Assembly: GCA_964487795.1 (NCBI GenBank)
Contig: CAZASI010000001.1
Coordinates: forward strand, 300,042 to 364,041
DNA length: 64,000 bases
Reading direction: 5' to 3'
From: Patescibacterium sp964487795
GTDB taxonomy: Bacteria; Patescibacteriota; Patescibacteriia; Patescibacteriales; Patescibacteriaceae
Below the pieces are notes generated by a model. The model was not told where the DNA came from and ran no database searches. It saw only the letters and a program-made list of their open reading frames with translations. Of the stretch, positions 7,130-15,066 are shown piece by piece; position 1 is the stretch's first letter; every line of letters begins with the position of its first letter. The position numbers were made by a program, and so were the translations under genes.

Positions 7130-8761
7130 ATGCCTAAACAAATTATTTTTGGAGAAGAAGCCCGTGCGGCTCTAAAGCGCGGCGTTGATCAACTTGCTAA
7201 CGCGGTAAAAGTTACACTCGGCCCCAAGGGACGCAATGTTGTTATTGGAAAATCCTATGGCGGTCCGGTTATTACTAAAGACGGAGTGAGCGTAGCTAGA
7301 GAAGTTGAATTAGAAGATGCGTATGAAAATATTGGTGCAGATATTATTAAAGAAGCTGCCTCTAAAACTAATGACGCGGCCGGCGACGGAACAACAACTG
7401 CAACAGTGCTCGCACAAGCGATGATCACCGAAGGCTTAAAACTTGTTTCCTCCGGCGTCAGCCCGATTGAAATTCGTCGCGGCGTTGAAGAAAAAGTTGC
7501 TCAAGTTGTTGAACACTTAAAAAAGATTTCTAAAAAGATTTCCTCTAAAGAAGAAATCGCTCAGGTTGCTTCAATCAGCGCTAATGACAAAGAGATTGGA
7601 AATATTATTGCGGAAGCCATGGAGTCCGTCGGCAATGAAGGTGTTATTACTATTGAAGAAGGACAATCGTTCGGCGTTGAAAAAGAAGTTGTTGAAGGCA
7701 TGCAATTTGATCGCGGCTATGTTTCTCCGTATATGATTAGTAACGCCGAATCAATGAAAGCTGAAATGTCAGATCCTTATATTTTAATTACTGATAAGAA
7801 AATTGTCGGCATTCAAGAGATTTTGCCACTACTTGAAAAAGTAGTTCAGTCCGGTAAAAAAGATATTGTTATTATTGCCGATGAAATTGAAGGCGAAGCC
7901 TTAACGACTTTTATTTTGAATAAGATGCGCGGTACTTTTAATGTCTTAGGTATTAAGGCTCCGGCTTTCGGTGATCGTCGCAAAGCAATGTTAGAGGACA
8001 TTGCGATTTTAACTGGCGCAAAAGTTATTTCTGAAGATATGGGGCTTAAACTTGAAACTACAGAATTAACAGATTTAGGACAAGCGAGAAAAGTAGTAGT
8101 AGCAAAGGATTCTACGACCATTGTTGATGGCGCCGGATCTAAGGACGCAATTAAGACGCGTGTTGAACAGATTAGAAAAGAAATTGAATTATCTGATTCT
8201 GACTATGATAAGGACGCTTTGAAAAACCGTATGGCCAAGTTGTCAGGCGGAGTTGCCGTTATTAAAGTTGGTGCTGCTACCGAAACAGAAATGAAAGAAA
8301 AGAAAGATCGTATTGAAGATGCACTTAATGCAACGCGCGCCGCTGTTGAAGAAGGAGTGGTGCCGGGCGGAGGCTTGGCGCTCGCTATGGCCGCTAATGC
8401 CTTTAAAGAATTAACGGATGCTAAAGATGATTCAATTGGCGCGAAGATTGTAGACGCCGCCATTTTAGAGCCAATAAAACAGATTGCGGCGAACGCCGGA
8501 CAAGATGGCTCGCTTGTTCTCTACAACATCATGAAAGAAAATAAAGGCAATTCTTCGTTTGGCTATAATGCAGCGACGGACACTTTTGAAGATATGATTG
8601 AAGCAGGAATTATTGATCCGACTAAAGTTGTGCGCTCGGCGTTAGAGAACGCAACTTCCGCGGCTTTGATGTTCCTCACTACTGAAACAGTTATTGCCGA
8701 TAAGCCTGAGAAGAAAGATGACAATCATACTCACGCCGGAATGAATCCGGGGATGATGTAA
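7130..8761 (+). CDS. groEL: Chaperonin GroEL
   Basis: The 543-residue protein is GroEL (Cpn60). Diagnostic segments include TLGPKGRNVVI near residue 31, the ATP-site motif DAAGDGTTTATVLAQ near residues 82-96, and VVPGGGLALA near residue 408. The C-terminus ends in Gly-Met-Met, a short form of the usual GGM tail. The ATG at 7130 gives the conserved KQIIFGEEARAAL start. A TTG at 7118 would overlap groES. A palindromic repeat begins exactly at the stop codon, followed by a terminator. Confidence 0.97.
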   Translation: MPKQIIFGEEARAALKRGVDQLANAVKVTLGPKGRNVVIGKSYGGPVITKDGVSVAREVELEDAYENIGADIIKEAASKTNDAAGDGTTTATVLAQAMITEGLKLVSSGVSPIEIRRGVEEKVAQVVEHLKKISKKISSKEEIAQVASISANDKEIGNIIAEAMESVGNEGVITIEEGQSFGVEKEVVEGMQFDRGYVSPYMISNAESMKAEMSDPYILITDKKIVGIQEILPLLEKVVQSGKKDIVIIADEIEGEALTTFILNKMRGTFNVLGIKAPAFGDRRKAMLEDIAILTGAKVISEDMGLKLETTELTDLGQARKVVVAKDSTTIVDGAGSKDAIKTRVEQIRKEIELSDSDYDKDALKNRMAKLSGGVAVIKVGAATETEMKEKKDRIEDALNATRAAVEEGVVPGGGLALAMAANAFKELTDAKDDSIGAKIVDAAILEPIKQIAANAGQDGSLVLYNIMKENKGNSSFGYNAATDTFEDMIEAGIIDPTKVVRSALENATSAALMFLTTETVIADKPEKKDDNHTHAGMNPGMM

Positions 8762-8801
8762 GACCTCACCCTAACCCTCTCCATCCTTGATGGAGAGGGA
8801 A
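8760..8801 (+). repeat. CTCTCC...GGAGAG palindromic repeat, copy 1
   Basis: This copy reads AAGACCTCACCCTAACC and then a CCCTCTCCATC / GATGGAGAGGG-type palindrome. It begins at the groEL stop codon. It belongs to the same family as the copies at 10128, 10541, 16156 and 18151. Confidence 0.75.
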
Positions 8802-8805
8802 TAAA

Positions 8806-8828
8806 GAGCCCAGAAATGGGCTTTTTTG
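8806..8828 (+). terminator. Rho-independent terminator of groESL
   Basis: Stem AGCCC / GGGCT with T6 tail. Confidence 0.8.
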
Positions 8829-8837
8829 GTATATATA

Positions 8838-8866
8838 TTGACAAAAATGGATAAAAATGCTAATTT
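8838..8866 (+). promoter_or_regulatory. Promoter of the 8910-9949 unit
   Basis: TTGACA at 8838-8843, 17-bp spacer, TAATTT at 8861-8866 with a TGC extension. It closely resembles the three promoters of the ubiquitin-like cluster (52039, 54708, 58624). Confidence 0.7.
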
Positions 8867-8909
8867 ATTAGATTGTAAATTAACAAATAAATTAAAATAG
8901 GAGCATATA

Positions 8910-9497
8910 ATGAATAAAAATTTTAACGAAGTCATTCAACTTTCCGAATCAATACAGATTCCTAAGCTTGGTTTGATCAAGCTAAAAGATTTTTTCAAAG
9001 AAAAAATTGATAATTTAGTTCTCTGGAACTATACAGTTATTGATTACTTGGTGTCTCTTGTTCCAGAAAGCTACGCTCTCAACGAAAATGAATGCGAGCT
9101 CTTTCTGCCACTGAACAAAGATCACATGTGTATTGAAGAAATATTGCCGTATATTAACGAGACTGTTATTGATCTAAATACAGATGCGGGAGTAAAGGAA
9201 GCAGGAAGACGACTTACTATTCTCGCGTATCTTCTGTCTTTACCGGGTGGTACAACAGAAGGAGCAAGGGTCCTACATTCTGGTGGTTGCAATACATACA
9301 TCGGATATTTCCGCTTTCCAAATAATAAAATTTACGGTTTTTCTATTTATTATAAAAGTGAAGGAGGCGAAAATGGTGCATGGTGGTTTGGAAAGATGGA
9401 TAATCAGTATAAAAATCCGGGAGCATTTTGGTTTGCCTTTTCTCCGGAATTACAAACAAAAGTAAATTCAAGCTGGTATATAAAAAATAAAGCTTAA
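8910..9497 (+). CDS. Hypothetical protein, 195 aa
   Basis: I do not recognise this protein. The ATG at 8910 follows a good TAGGAG ribosome binding site. The first ~110 residues are mostly helical and acidic. The C-terminal ~80 residues are rich in Gly, Tyr, Phe and Trp (for example GGTTEGARVLHSGGCNTYIG, then GENGAWWFGKMDN), suggesting a compact beta domain. There is no signal peptide or TM, so it should be cytoplasmic. The next gene, an exported protein, follows 20 bases downstream, probably in one operon. Confidence 0.65.
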   Translation: MNKNFNEVIQLSESIQIPKLGLIKLKDFFKEKIDNLVLWNYTVIDYLVSLVPESYALNENECELFLPLNKDHMCIEEILPYINETVIDLNTDAGVKEAGRRLTILAYLLSLPGGTTEGARVLHSGGCNTYIGYFRFPNNKIYGFSIYYKSEGGENGAWWFGKMDNQYKNPGAFWFAFSPELQTKVNSSWYIKNKA

Positions 9498-9517
9498 CAA
9501 ACAAGAAAGGGTCAATC

Positions 9518-9949
9518 ATGAAAAAAGTTATCTTTGTTTTGGCATTAATATACTGCCTGACAAGTATCAACTCTGTCTTTGCACAGAATCTCGGAGAAAC
9601 AGATTCGACAAATATTCAAAAGATTCATTTGAGAAACTGGAGTGATTCAACGTTTATTGTTGCGTATGTTGATGTTTGGGGAGTAACTCACACAGATACG
9701 CTTAAACCCGGTGTTACATTCGAAAAGTATATTAAATTCGATGATAGCAACCGACACGCCACCAAGTTCTTAATGGCAACTCTTACCATGCTTTATGCTC
9801 CGGAAGTAGTTTGGCAGATGTGGAGCGCTGGATGGCATGGATATACGGAAGTATGGAATATATATACTTGGCATGAAGATAAGAATAAAAAGAATAAAGA
9901 AGATAAATATAACAAAGAACCATATCTAAAAAAATCCGGATATTGGTAG
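9518..9949 (+). CDS. Exported hypothetical protein, 143 aa
   Basis: The product has a signal peptide (MKKVIFVLALIYCLTSINSV, cleavage near VFAQ) and a mature domain of about 120 residues rich in Trp and Tyr, ending in a Lys/Glu/Asn-rich, tyrosine-containing tail. A ribosome binding site (AAGAAAGGG) precedes the ATG. It is the second gene of a two-gene unit that ends at a terminator. No known domain is recognised. Confidence 0.65.
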   Translation: MKKVIFVLALIYCLTSINSVFAQNLGETDSTNIQKIHLRNWSDSTFIVAYVDVWGVTHTDTLKPGVTFEKYIKFDDSNRHATKFLMATLTMLYAPEVVWQMWSAGWHGYTEVWNIYTWHEDKNKKNKEDKYNKEPYLKKSGYW

Positions 9950-9976
9950 TTTGAAAGTAAAAAAATTGTTCATTAG

Positions 9977-10006
9977 AAGAGAGGTTGAAATAACAGCCTC
10001 TTTTTT
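9977..10006 (+). terminator. Rho-independent terminator
   Basis: Stem GAGGtTG / CAgCCTC with a T6 tail, after the 9518 gene. Confidence 0.75.
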
Positions 10007-10008
10007 AT

Positions 10009-10083
10009 TTGCCAAATTTTTTTCCTATGTTATAATCAGTTCATAATATAACCTCTCCTGAATCCGGAGGGGTTATTTTTTTG
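10009..10083 (+). ncRNA. Very short promoter-to-terminator unit
   Basis: TTGCCA at 10009-10014, 16-bp spacer and TATAAT at 10031-10036 lie only about 12 bases before a strong hairpin (AACCTCTCC / GGAGGGGTT, 10050-10074) with a T7 run. This would give a transcript of roughly 40 nt. It may be an attenuated leader for the DUF559 gene 110 bases further on, or simply a chance arrangement. Confidence 0.35.
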
Positions 10084-10127
10084 TGTCATCTCAGTGTTTA
10101 GTGTTGCGTCAGAATCCCTCTCCCTTT

Positions 10128-10174
10128 AAGACCTCACCCCCTCACCCCTCTCCAACCTTGTTGGAGAGGGGAAC
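10128..10174 (+). repeat. CTCTCC...GGAGAG palindromic repeat, left flank of DUF559 gene
   Basis: AAGACCTCACCCC, then a CCCCTCTCCAAC / GTTGGAGAGGGG palindrome. It ends 18 bases before the DUF559 gene, in the opposite orientation to the copy at the gene's 3' end. Confidence 0.8.
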
Positions 10175-10192
10175 TTATTATTAAATATTTTT

Positions 10193-10591
10193 ATGAAATA
10201 TAAAAATACCTTAATTGCAGCGAGGGAGTTTCGAAAATTTCCAACAAAAGCTGAAAGAATGTTATGGGAAGCACTGCGTAAACGCCAGTTTTTAAATCTA
10301 AAATTTAGACGTCAACACGTTATAGAAGGTTTTATCCTTGATTTTTATTGTCCGTCATTAAAGTTTGGAATTGAGCTAGATGGATTAGTACATTACCGAG
10401 AGGAAAATCGTAATTATGATCAAGAAAGAGACGCTGTAATTAAAAGATATGGTGTGACTGTCTCCCGGATTGAAAATAAGGCGATTGAAATGGCTTTGCC
10501 GGCAGTTTTGCGAGCGCTTGAGTTTGCTTTAAAAAATAAACCCTCTCCAACAGGGTTGGAGAGGGTGGCCGAAGGCCGGGTGAGGTCTTAA
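10193..10591 (+). CDS. DUF559 endonuclease-like protein
   Basis: The 132-residue protein is a DUF559 (Vsr/PD-(D/E)XK-like) nuclease. Family features visible are the N-terminal LRKRQFLNLKFRRQHVIEGF, the YCPSLKFGIELDGLVHY segment with the ELDG acidic motif, and the DQERDAVIKRYGVTVSRIEN segment. The last 16 residues (from about KPSPTG) are encoded by a copy of the CTCTCC repeat, and its stop codon lies at the repeat edge. The gene is bracketed by inverted copies of that repeat, which suggests a small mobile or repeat-coupled unit. The biological role is not established. Confidence 0.88.
   Translation: MKYKNTLIAAREFRKFPTKAERMLWEALRKRQFLNLKFRRQHVIEGFILDFYCPSLKFGIELDGLVHYREENRNYDQERDAVIKRYGVTVSRIENKAIEMALPAVLRALEFALKNKPSPTGLERVAEGRVRS
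10541..10589 (-). repeat. CTCTCC...GGAGAG palindromic repeat, right flank of DUF559 gene
   Basis: The reverse complement starts AAGACCTCACCC, contains an extra GGCCTTCGGCC palindrome, and ends with CTCTCCAACCC / GTTGGAGAGGG. It is an inverted counterpart of the copy at 10128 and is translated as the end of the DUF559 protein. Confidence 0.8.
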
Positions 10592-10604
10592 AAATCTTAA
10601 ATCT

Positions 10605-12125
10605 ATGTCATCAAAAATCTTTTCCGCCGCTGTTGTCGGCCTGGAAGCAGAAATCGTCGAAGTCGAAGCTGAAACCGGCGGCGGTGAACTCGGATCGTTT
10701 GCAATTGTCGGTTTACCCGATATTGCCGTTAACGAATCTAAAGAACGCGTGCGCTCTGCCGTTCGCAATTCCGGTTTAGAATTTCCTAAATTAAAAGTCA
10801 CCGTTAATCTTGCGCCAGCCGATCTTAGAAAACAAGGTCCAAGTTACGATTTACCGATTGCGGTGAGTGTATTAGTTGTCGGGACAAAGTTAGTTCCAAA
10901 AATTGCTTTAAATCGTTGCGTATTTATTGGTGAGCTCGCTTTATCCGGCGTTGTTCGCCCTGTCTCGGGAATTTTATCTACGGCGATTAGGGCGCATGAA
11001 GCGGGTTTCGCAACAATTTTTGTGCCGGCGGAAAATGCTGCCGAAGCAAAACTAGTTAAAGATATTGATGTGCGTCCCGTCGCACACCTGCGAGATTTAA
11101 TCGCGCATATCTCGGGTCTTGAAGAAATCGAAAGCTATCCGGCAAAAGAACTATCGTTTGATGATATTGATAGCGCTTTTGATTTTATTCATGTGCGTGG
11201 GCAAGAATATGCAAAACGCGCTTTTGAAATCGCGGCGGCCGGCGCTCATAATATGTTAATGTCTGGCCCGCCCGGTTCAGGAAAAACCTTACTCGCTCGC
11301 TCTATGCCTTCGATTTTGCCGCGTCTTAGTTTGCATGAAGCGCTAGAGATTACAAAAATTTATAGTGTCTCCGGACGATTGCAGCCGGGACTCGGTTTAA
11401 TTCGCGAACGTCCTTTCCGCAGTCCGCATCATACTGCTTCCGGAGCAGCGCTCGTCGGCGGCGGAACTTGGCCAAGACCAGGAGAAATATCACTCGCACA
11501 TCGCGGTGTACTTTTCTTAGATGAATTTGCTGAATTTCCTCGTCCGGTCTTAGAAAATTTACGCCAACCTTTGGAAGACGGTGTTGTCTCAATCTCTCGC
11601 GCCGCCGGACAATTGGTATTTCCGGCAAAATTTATGTTGGTAGCGGCAATGAATCCTTGTCAGTGCGGGTATTTAGGTGACGGAGAAAAACACTGCGTAT
11701 GTTCGCCTGCGCAAATCATTGCGTATCGCAAGCGAATCTCCGGCCCAATCTTAGATCGTATTGATTTACATATTGAAGTGCCGAGATTGTCTTTTGAGAA
11801 ACTCGAAGGTGAACCTGAAGGTGAAAATTCTGCTGAGATTAAAGTTCGAGTTGAGGCCGCTCGAGCTATTCAAACCGAACGTTTCAAAGATCTGCGTTTT
11901 GTGTCTAACGGAGAGATGTCATCGGTCGCCGTACGAGAGTTTTGTCGTCTTGATGCTGAGAGTAAGACCCTGATGCAGGCCGCCGTTGCCCAGTTTGATC
12001 TTTCCGCTCGAGCTTACTTTAGAATTTTAAAGCTAGGGCGCACCATTGCGGATTTAGCGGGCAAGGAAATGATTAGCGCTGAACATTTGGCTGAAGCCCT
12101 ACAGTACAGGCCCAAAGTTGAATAA
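10605..12125 (+). CDS. comM: YifB/ComM family Mg-chelatase-like AAA+ ATPase
   Basis: The 506-residue protein has the ComM/YifB architecture. An N-terminal Lon-protease-like ChlI domain covers about residues 1-165 (note VGLPDIAVNESKERVRSAV). An AAA+ core follows, with Walker A GPPGSGKTLLAR near residue 222 and Walker B LFLDEFAEF near residue 303. A zinc-type NPCQCGYLGD segment and the C-terminal Mg-chelatase domain (RAYFRILKLGRTIADL) complete it. In ComM this is a hexameric helicase promoting branch migration of incoming DNA during natural transformation. Length is standard. Confidence 0.94.
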   Translation: MSSKIFSAAVVGLEAEIVEVEAETGGGELGSFAIVGLPDIAVNESKERVRSAVRNSGLEFPKLKVTVNLAPADLRKQGPSYDLPIAVSVLVVGTKLVPKIALNRCVFIGELALSGVVRPVSGILSTAIRAHEAGFATIFVPAENAAEAKLVKDIDVRPVAHLRDLIAHISGLEEIESYPAKELSFDDIDSAFDFIHVRGQEYAKRAFEIAAAGAHNMLMSGPPGSGKTLLARSMPSILPRLSLHEALEITKIYSVSGRLQPGLGLIRERPFRSPHHTASGAALVGGGTWPRPGEISLAHRGVLFLDEFAEFPRPVLENLRQPLEDGVVSISRAAGQLVFPAKFMLVAAMNPCQCGYLGDGEKHCVCSPAQIIAYRKRISGPILDRIDLHIEVPRLSFEKLEGEPEGENSAEIKVRVEAARAIQTERFKDLRFVSNGEMSSVAVREFCRLDAESKTLMQAAVAQFDLSARAYFRILKLGRTIADLAGKEMISAEHLAEALQYRPKVE

Positions 12126-12170
12126 TAAGACAAAAAAATGTGCTATACTGATGAGGTAATATACTTTTCT

Positions 12171-13556
12171 ATGTCACGAAAAATCATCACTTTAGGCCTT
12201 TTATTGGCCGTGCTTATTTCTTCAGGTTTTGGCTGTAAAAATGTCTCTAAAGATATACAGCAAAAAATGCAGCCAGTTACGCTTAATTATTGGCGCGTCT
12301 GGGACGGTCCAGATGATTTTGCCGAACTGATTGCGAGTTATCAGGCGCTACATCCTTTTATTACCATCAACTATCGTAAGTTGACCTATGATGAATATGA
12401 ACAAGCTTTGCTTGATGCTTTAGCTGAAGACCGCGGTCCGGATATTTTTTCAATTCAAAATACTTGGGTAAGAAAATATCAAACAAAGATTGCTCCAATG
12501 CCGGAAAGTATCACGATGGTGTATCCAATCACTAAAGGATCATTGAAAAAGGAAGTAATTCCGGAATTGCGTACTACCAAAAGTGTCAGTGTCGCGGAAG
12601 TGAAAAATAATTTTATTGATACAGTGTATGATGATGTCGTATTGTCGGTAAATAACCAACCGAAGATTTACGCTTTGCCGCTGTCAGTTGATACTTTGGC
12701 TATGTACTATAATAAAGATTTGTTGAACAACGCCGGTATTGCTCAACTGCCCGCTTATTGGAATAAAGATTTTCAGCAAGACGTTAAGAAGTTAACTAAG
12801 CAAGATTTGAAAGGTGACATCATTCAATCCGGCGTCGCCCTGGGCGGTTCCAGAAATATCGATCGAGCCTCTGATGTACTTTCTGCTTTAATGATGCAAA
12901 ACGGTGCGATTATGATGGATGGCAATTCCGTAACTTTTCAGACCGTACCGCCAATTTTCCGCGAACGAGGATATAATCCGGGAATGGAAGCCGCACGTTT
13001 TTACGCTGACTTTGCGAACCCTGCCAAAGAAGTGTATACCTGGAACAATCAACTCGATAATTCTTTAAAGCGTTTTGCTGATGGTAAGCTCGCAATCTTT
13101 TTTGGATATTCTTATCATTTGCCTTTGATTCAGGCTCAAGCTCCAAAACTAAATTTTTCCGTAGCTAAGTTCCCACAAATCGAAGGTAACCCTAATGAAG
13201 CTAACGTTGCTAACTATTGGGTGGAAACTGTTTCCGCTAAAAGTAAACAACAAAATGAAGCTTGGGATTTTATTCAGTTTATGACAACCAAGCCTGATGA
13301 AGTGAGAAAGTATTTGTCCGCCACCAAGCATCCGACGGCTCTGCGCGCTTTGATTCCTGAGCAGATTGAAAATGATGAGTTAAAAGTATTTGCGGAACAA
13401 TTGTTAATTGCAAAGAGCTGGTATCGCGGTCGTGATTTTGTCGCGGCTGATAATGCCATCAACCAAATGATCGATGAAGTCATTGCTAATCCGGAACAGC
13501 TCGAAACTGCCGTCAACCGTGCAGCGAGTCGCGTGCAACAAACTATTGGACAATAA
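12171..13556 (+). CDS. ABC transporter extracellular solute-binding lipoprotein
   Basis: The ATG at 12171 places the signal peptide correctly; it ends in a lipobox (SSGFGC, Cys about residue 22). The 461-residue product is a family 1 solute-binding protein like those of carbohydrate ABC importers, with the typical VTLNYWRVWDGPDD start, YNKDLLNNAGI motif and FFGYSYHLP region. No permease or ATPase genes are adjacent, so the partner is elsewhere or the protein works alone. A TGCTATACT extended -10 lies about 25 bases upstream of the ATG. Confidence 0.9.
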   Translation: MSRKIITLGLLLAVLISSGFGCKNVSKDIQQKMQPVTLNYWRVWDGPDDFAELIASYQALHPFITINYRKLTYDEYEQALLDALAEDRGPDIFSIQNTWVRKYQTKIAPMPESITMVYPITKGSLKKEVIPELRTTKSVSVAEVKNNFIDTVYDDVVLSVNNQPKIYALPLSVDTLAMYYNKDLLNNAGIAQLPAYWNKDFQQDVKKLTKQDLKGDIIQSGVALGGSRNIDRASDVLSALMMQNGAIMMDGNSVTFQTVPPIFRERGYNPGMEAARFYADFANPAKEVYTWNNQLDNSLKRFADGKLAIFFGYSYHLPLIQAQAPKLNFSVAKFPQIEGNPNEANVANYWVETVSAKSKQQNEAWDFIQFMTTKPDEVRKYLSATKHPTALRALIPEQIENDELKVFAEQLLIAKSWYRGRDFVAADNAINQMIDEVIANPEQLETAVNRAASRVQQTIGQ

Positions 13557-13557
13557 T

Positions 13558-14358
13558 ATGAATTGGAAAACATTGAGTCTCATTATTATATTTGCCGCTT
13601 GTCTATCTTTTATACCGCAGGTTCAAGCACAGTCAATTCTTAATCCCGGACTCGTATCCGAAGTAACTGATTGCGGACCGAACGGAACACAATGTTCGCT
13701 TAACGCATTCTTAAGATTGGGTTTAAGTGTTTCACAGTATATTCTCGGTATAGTTGGTGCGCTGACTTTACTTATGTTTATTGTTGGTGGAGTGATGATG
13801 ATGTTATCGGGCGGTTCGGCCGATAAAGTAAAAAAAGGTAAAGACATTTTGTTCGGATCGGTTATCGGTTTGGCCATTGTGTTCTCAAGCTATCTCATCA
13901 TCCAATTTACTACAGAAAAATTATTAGGAGGAAGCTTTAATGCAAATTTACCAAAAGAAACTGTCATGGACAGAGAACAGGATTGCACTGCGATCGGAGG
14001 CTCTTGTGTGGCCTATCCAACACCGGGATGTTCAGGTGCACAACTTTCAAAATCTGATACAAAGCAGTGTTTGAAGAATACTCAAAAGTGTTGTGTCGCA
14101 CAAAAAGTTTGTTTAGATATGGGAGGAAAGTGTTTTTCAAGTTGTGCTGCTGGGGATACGGAAATAGCTGGCGGAGTGTGTGCAACTCAGGGTCAAAAAT
14201 GTTGCAAGGAAGGAGCGGGTTCATGTTTGATTCAAAATTTTGTCTGCGTTGAAAGTGGTGCTTGTGTCACACCTGGTATCTTACGTAATTCATATAATTG
14301 CAATGGTAATCCAGCAACACCTGATTGCTGTGATCGAACTCAAAACAATCAAAACTAA
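13558..14358 (+). CDS. Pilin-like TM protein with Cys-rich C-terminus
   Basis: The ATG at 13558, directly after the previous stop, gives a signal peptide ending VQAQ. Two hydrophobic helices follow (about 60-85 and 100-125, around LLMFIVGGVMMMLSGGSADK and VIGLAIVFSSYLIIQF), as in TrbC/VirB2-like pilins common in CPR genomes. The last ~130 residues form an extracellular Cys-rich tail with about 18 cysteines in repeated C-x4-8-C(C) units (GQKCCKEG, TQKCCVAQ, TPDCCDR). It overlaps the operon of the solute-binding lipoprotein and a RodZ-like protein. Partner secretion genes are not seen here. Confidence 0.75.
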   Translation: MNWKTLSLIIIFAACLSFIPQVQAQSILNPGLVSEVTDCGPNGTQCSLNAFLRLGLSVSQYILGIVGALTLLMFIVGGVMMMLSGGSADKVKKGKDILFGSVIGLAIVFSSYLIIQFTTEKLLGGSFNANLPKETVMDREQDCTAIGGSCVAYPTPGCSGAQLSKSDTKQCLKNTQKCCVAQKVCLDMGGKCFSSCAAGDTEIAGGVCATQGQKCCKEGAGSCLIQNFVCVESGACVTPGILRNSYNCNGNPATPDCCDRTQNNQN

Positions 14359-14363
14359 GTTTA

Positions 14364-15047
14364 ATGAGCGTATTTTCTACTAGAAAAATTGCATCTTTTG
14401 ATATTAGCGTGGGTGAGCAATTGCGTCGTGCACGCGAAGAAAAAAAACTCTCGCTCGAATTTGTTGCCAAAAAATTATTAATCCGTTCTTCGTATTTACA
14501 AGCATTGGAAACAGGCGACCGACGCCGGCTTCCAAAAGGCGTATATGCGCGCAACTTTTTGCGTGAGTATGCTCGTTTTTTGGGACTCGACTATCGTTCG
14601 CTTGGCGAGCAGTTTGATAACGAGACAATTAAACCGCAAGAACAGTCAGGTGGCTTATTTGAGCGCCAAATCGTTGCAAAACGTCACTTAGTTGCCATGC
14701 CGGCCCTAGTGCGTAATACTATTATTATTGTTGTTGCTACGCTCTGTGTCTTGTATCTTGGGTTTTTGGTAAAGCGCATTTTTGAACCTCCGTTTTTAAC
14801 CATAGATCAACCGACCCAAGATCTGACGGTAACTGAACGTCAGATTGAATTACGCGGCCATACCGTGCCTGAAACTGATGTAACGATTAATGGACAAACG
14901 GTGCAGGTATCAAGCGACGGAACATTTGGTCAAACCGTTTATCTTGAACAGGGACTTAATATCATTGCCGTCACAGCCAAGAAAAAGTATAGCCGACAGA
15001 CCGAGATGACACGCAATGTCTTGTTCCAAGAGCCCCAAAATAATTAA
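14364..15047 (+). CDS. RodZ-like HTH, single-TM protein
   Basis: The 227-residue protein has an N-terminal HTH_25-type helix-turn-helix (residues 12-75, GEQLRRAREEKKLSLEFVAK and VYARNFLREYARFLGLD), one TM at about residues 118-138, and an external beta-sandwich (ITIDQPTQDLTV, then TDVTINGQTVQV) like Big_9 or glucodextranase B domains. This is the RodZ/cytoskeletal-anchor layout, where the HTH binds MreB-type filaments rather than DNA. It starts 5 bases after the pilin-like gene and 19 bases before recA. Confidence 0.82.
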   Translation: MSVFSTRKIASFDISVGEQLRRAREEKKLSLEFVAKKLLIRSSYLQALETGDRRRLPKGVYARNFLREYARFLGLDYRSLGEQFDNETIKPQEQSGGLFERQIVAKRHLVAMPALVRNTIIIVVATLCVLYLGFLVKRIFEPPFLTIDQPTQDLTVTERQIELRGHTVPETDVTINGQTVQVSSDGTFGQTVYLEQGLNIIAVTAKKKYSRQTEMTRNVLFQEPQNN

Positions 15048-15066
15048 ATATTAATTAAAGAAATAT

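Noticed and set aside
10605..12125. Magnesium chelatase subunit for chlorophyll synthesis
   Set aside because: The Lon-like N-terminal domain and C-terminal Mg-chelatase domain define the ComM/YifB family, not BchI.
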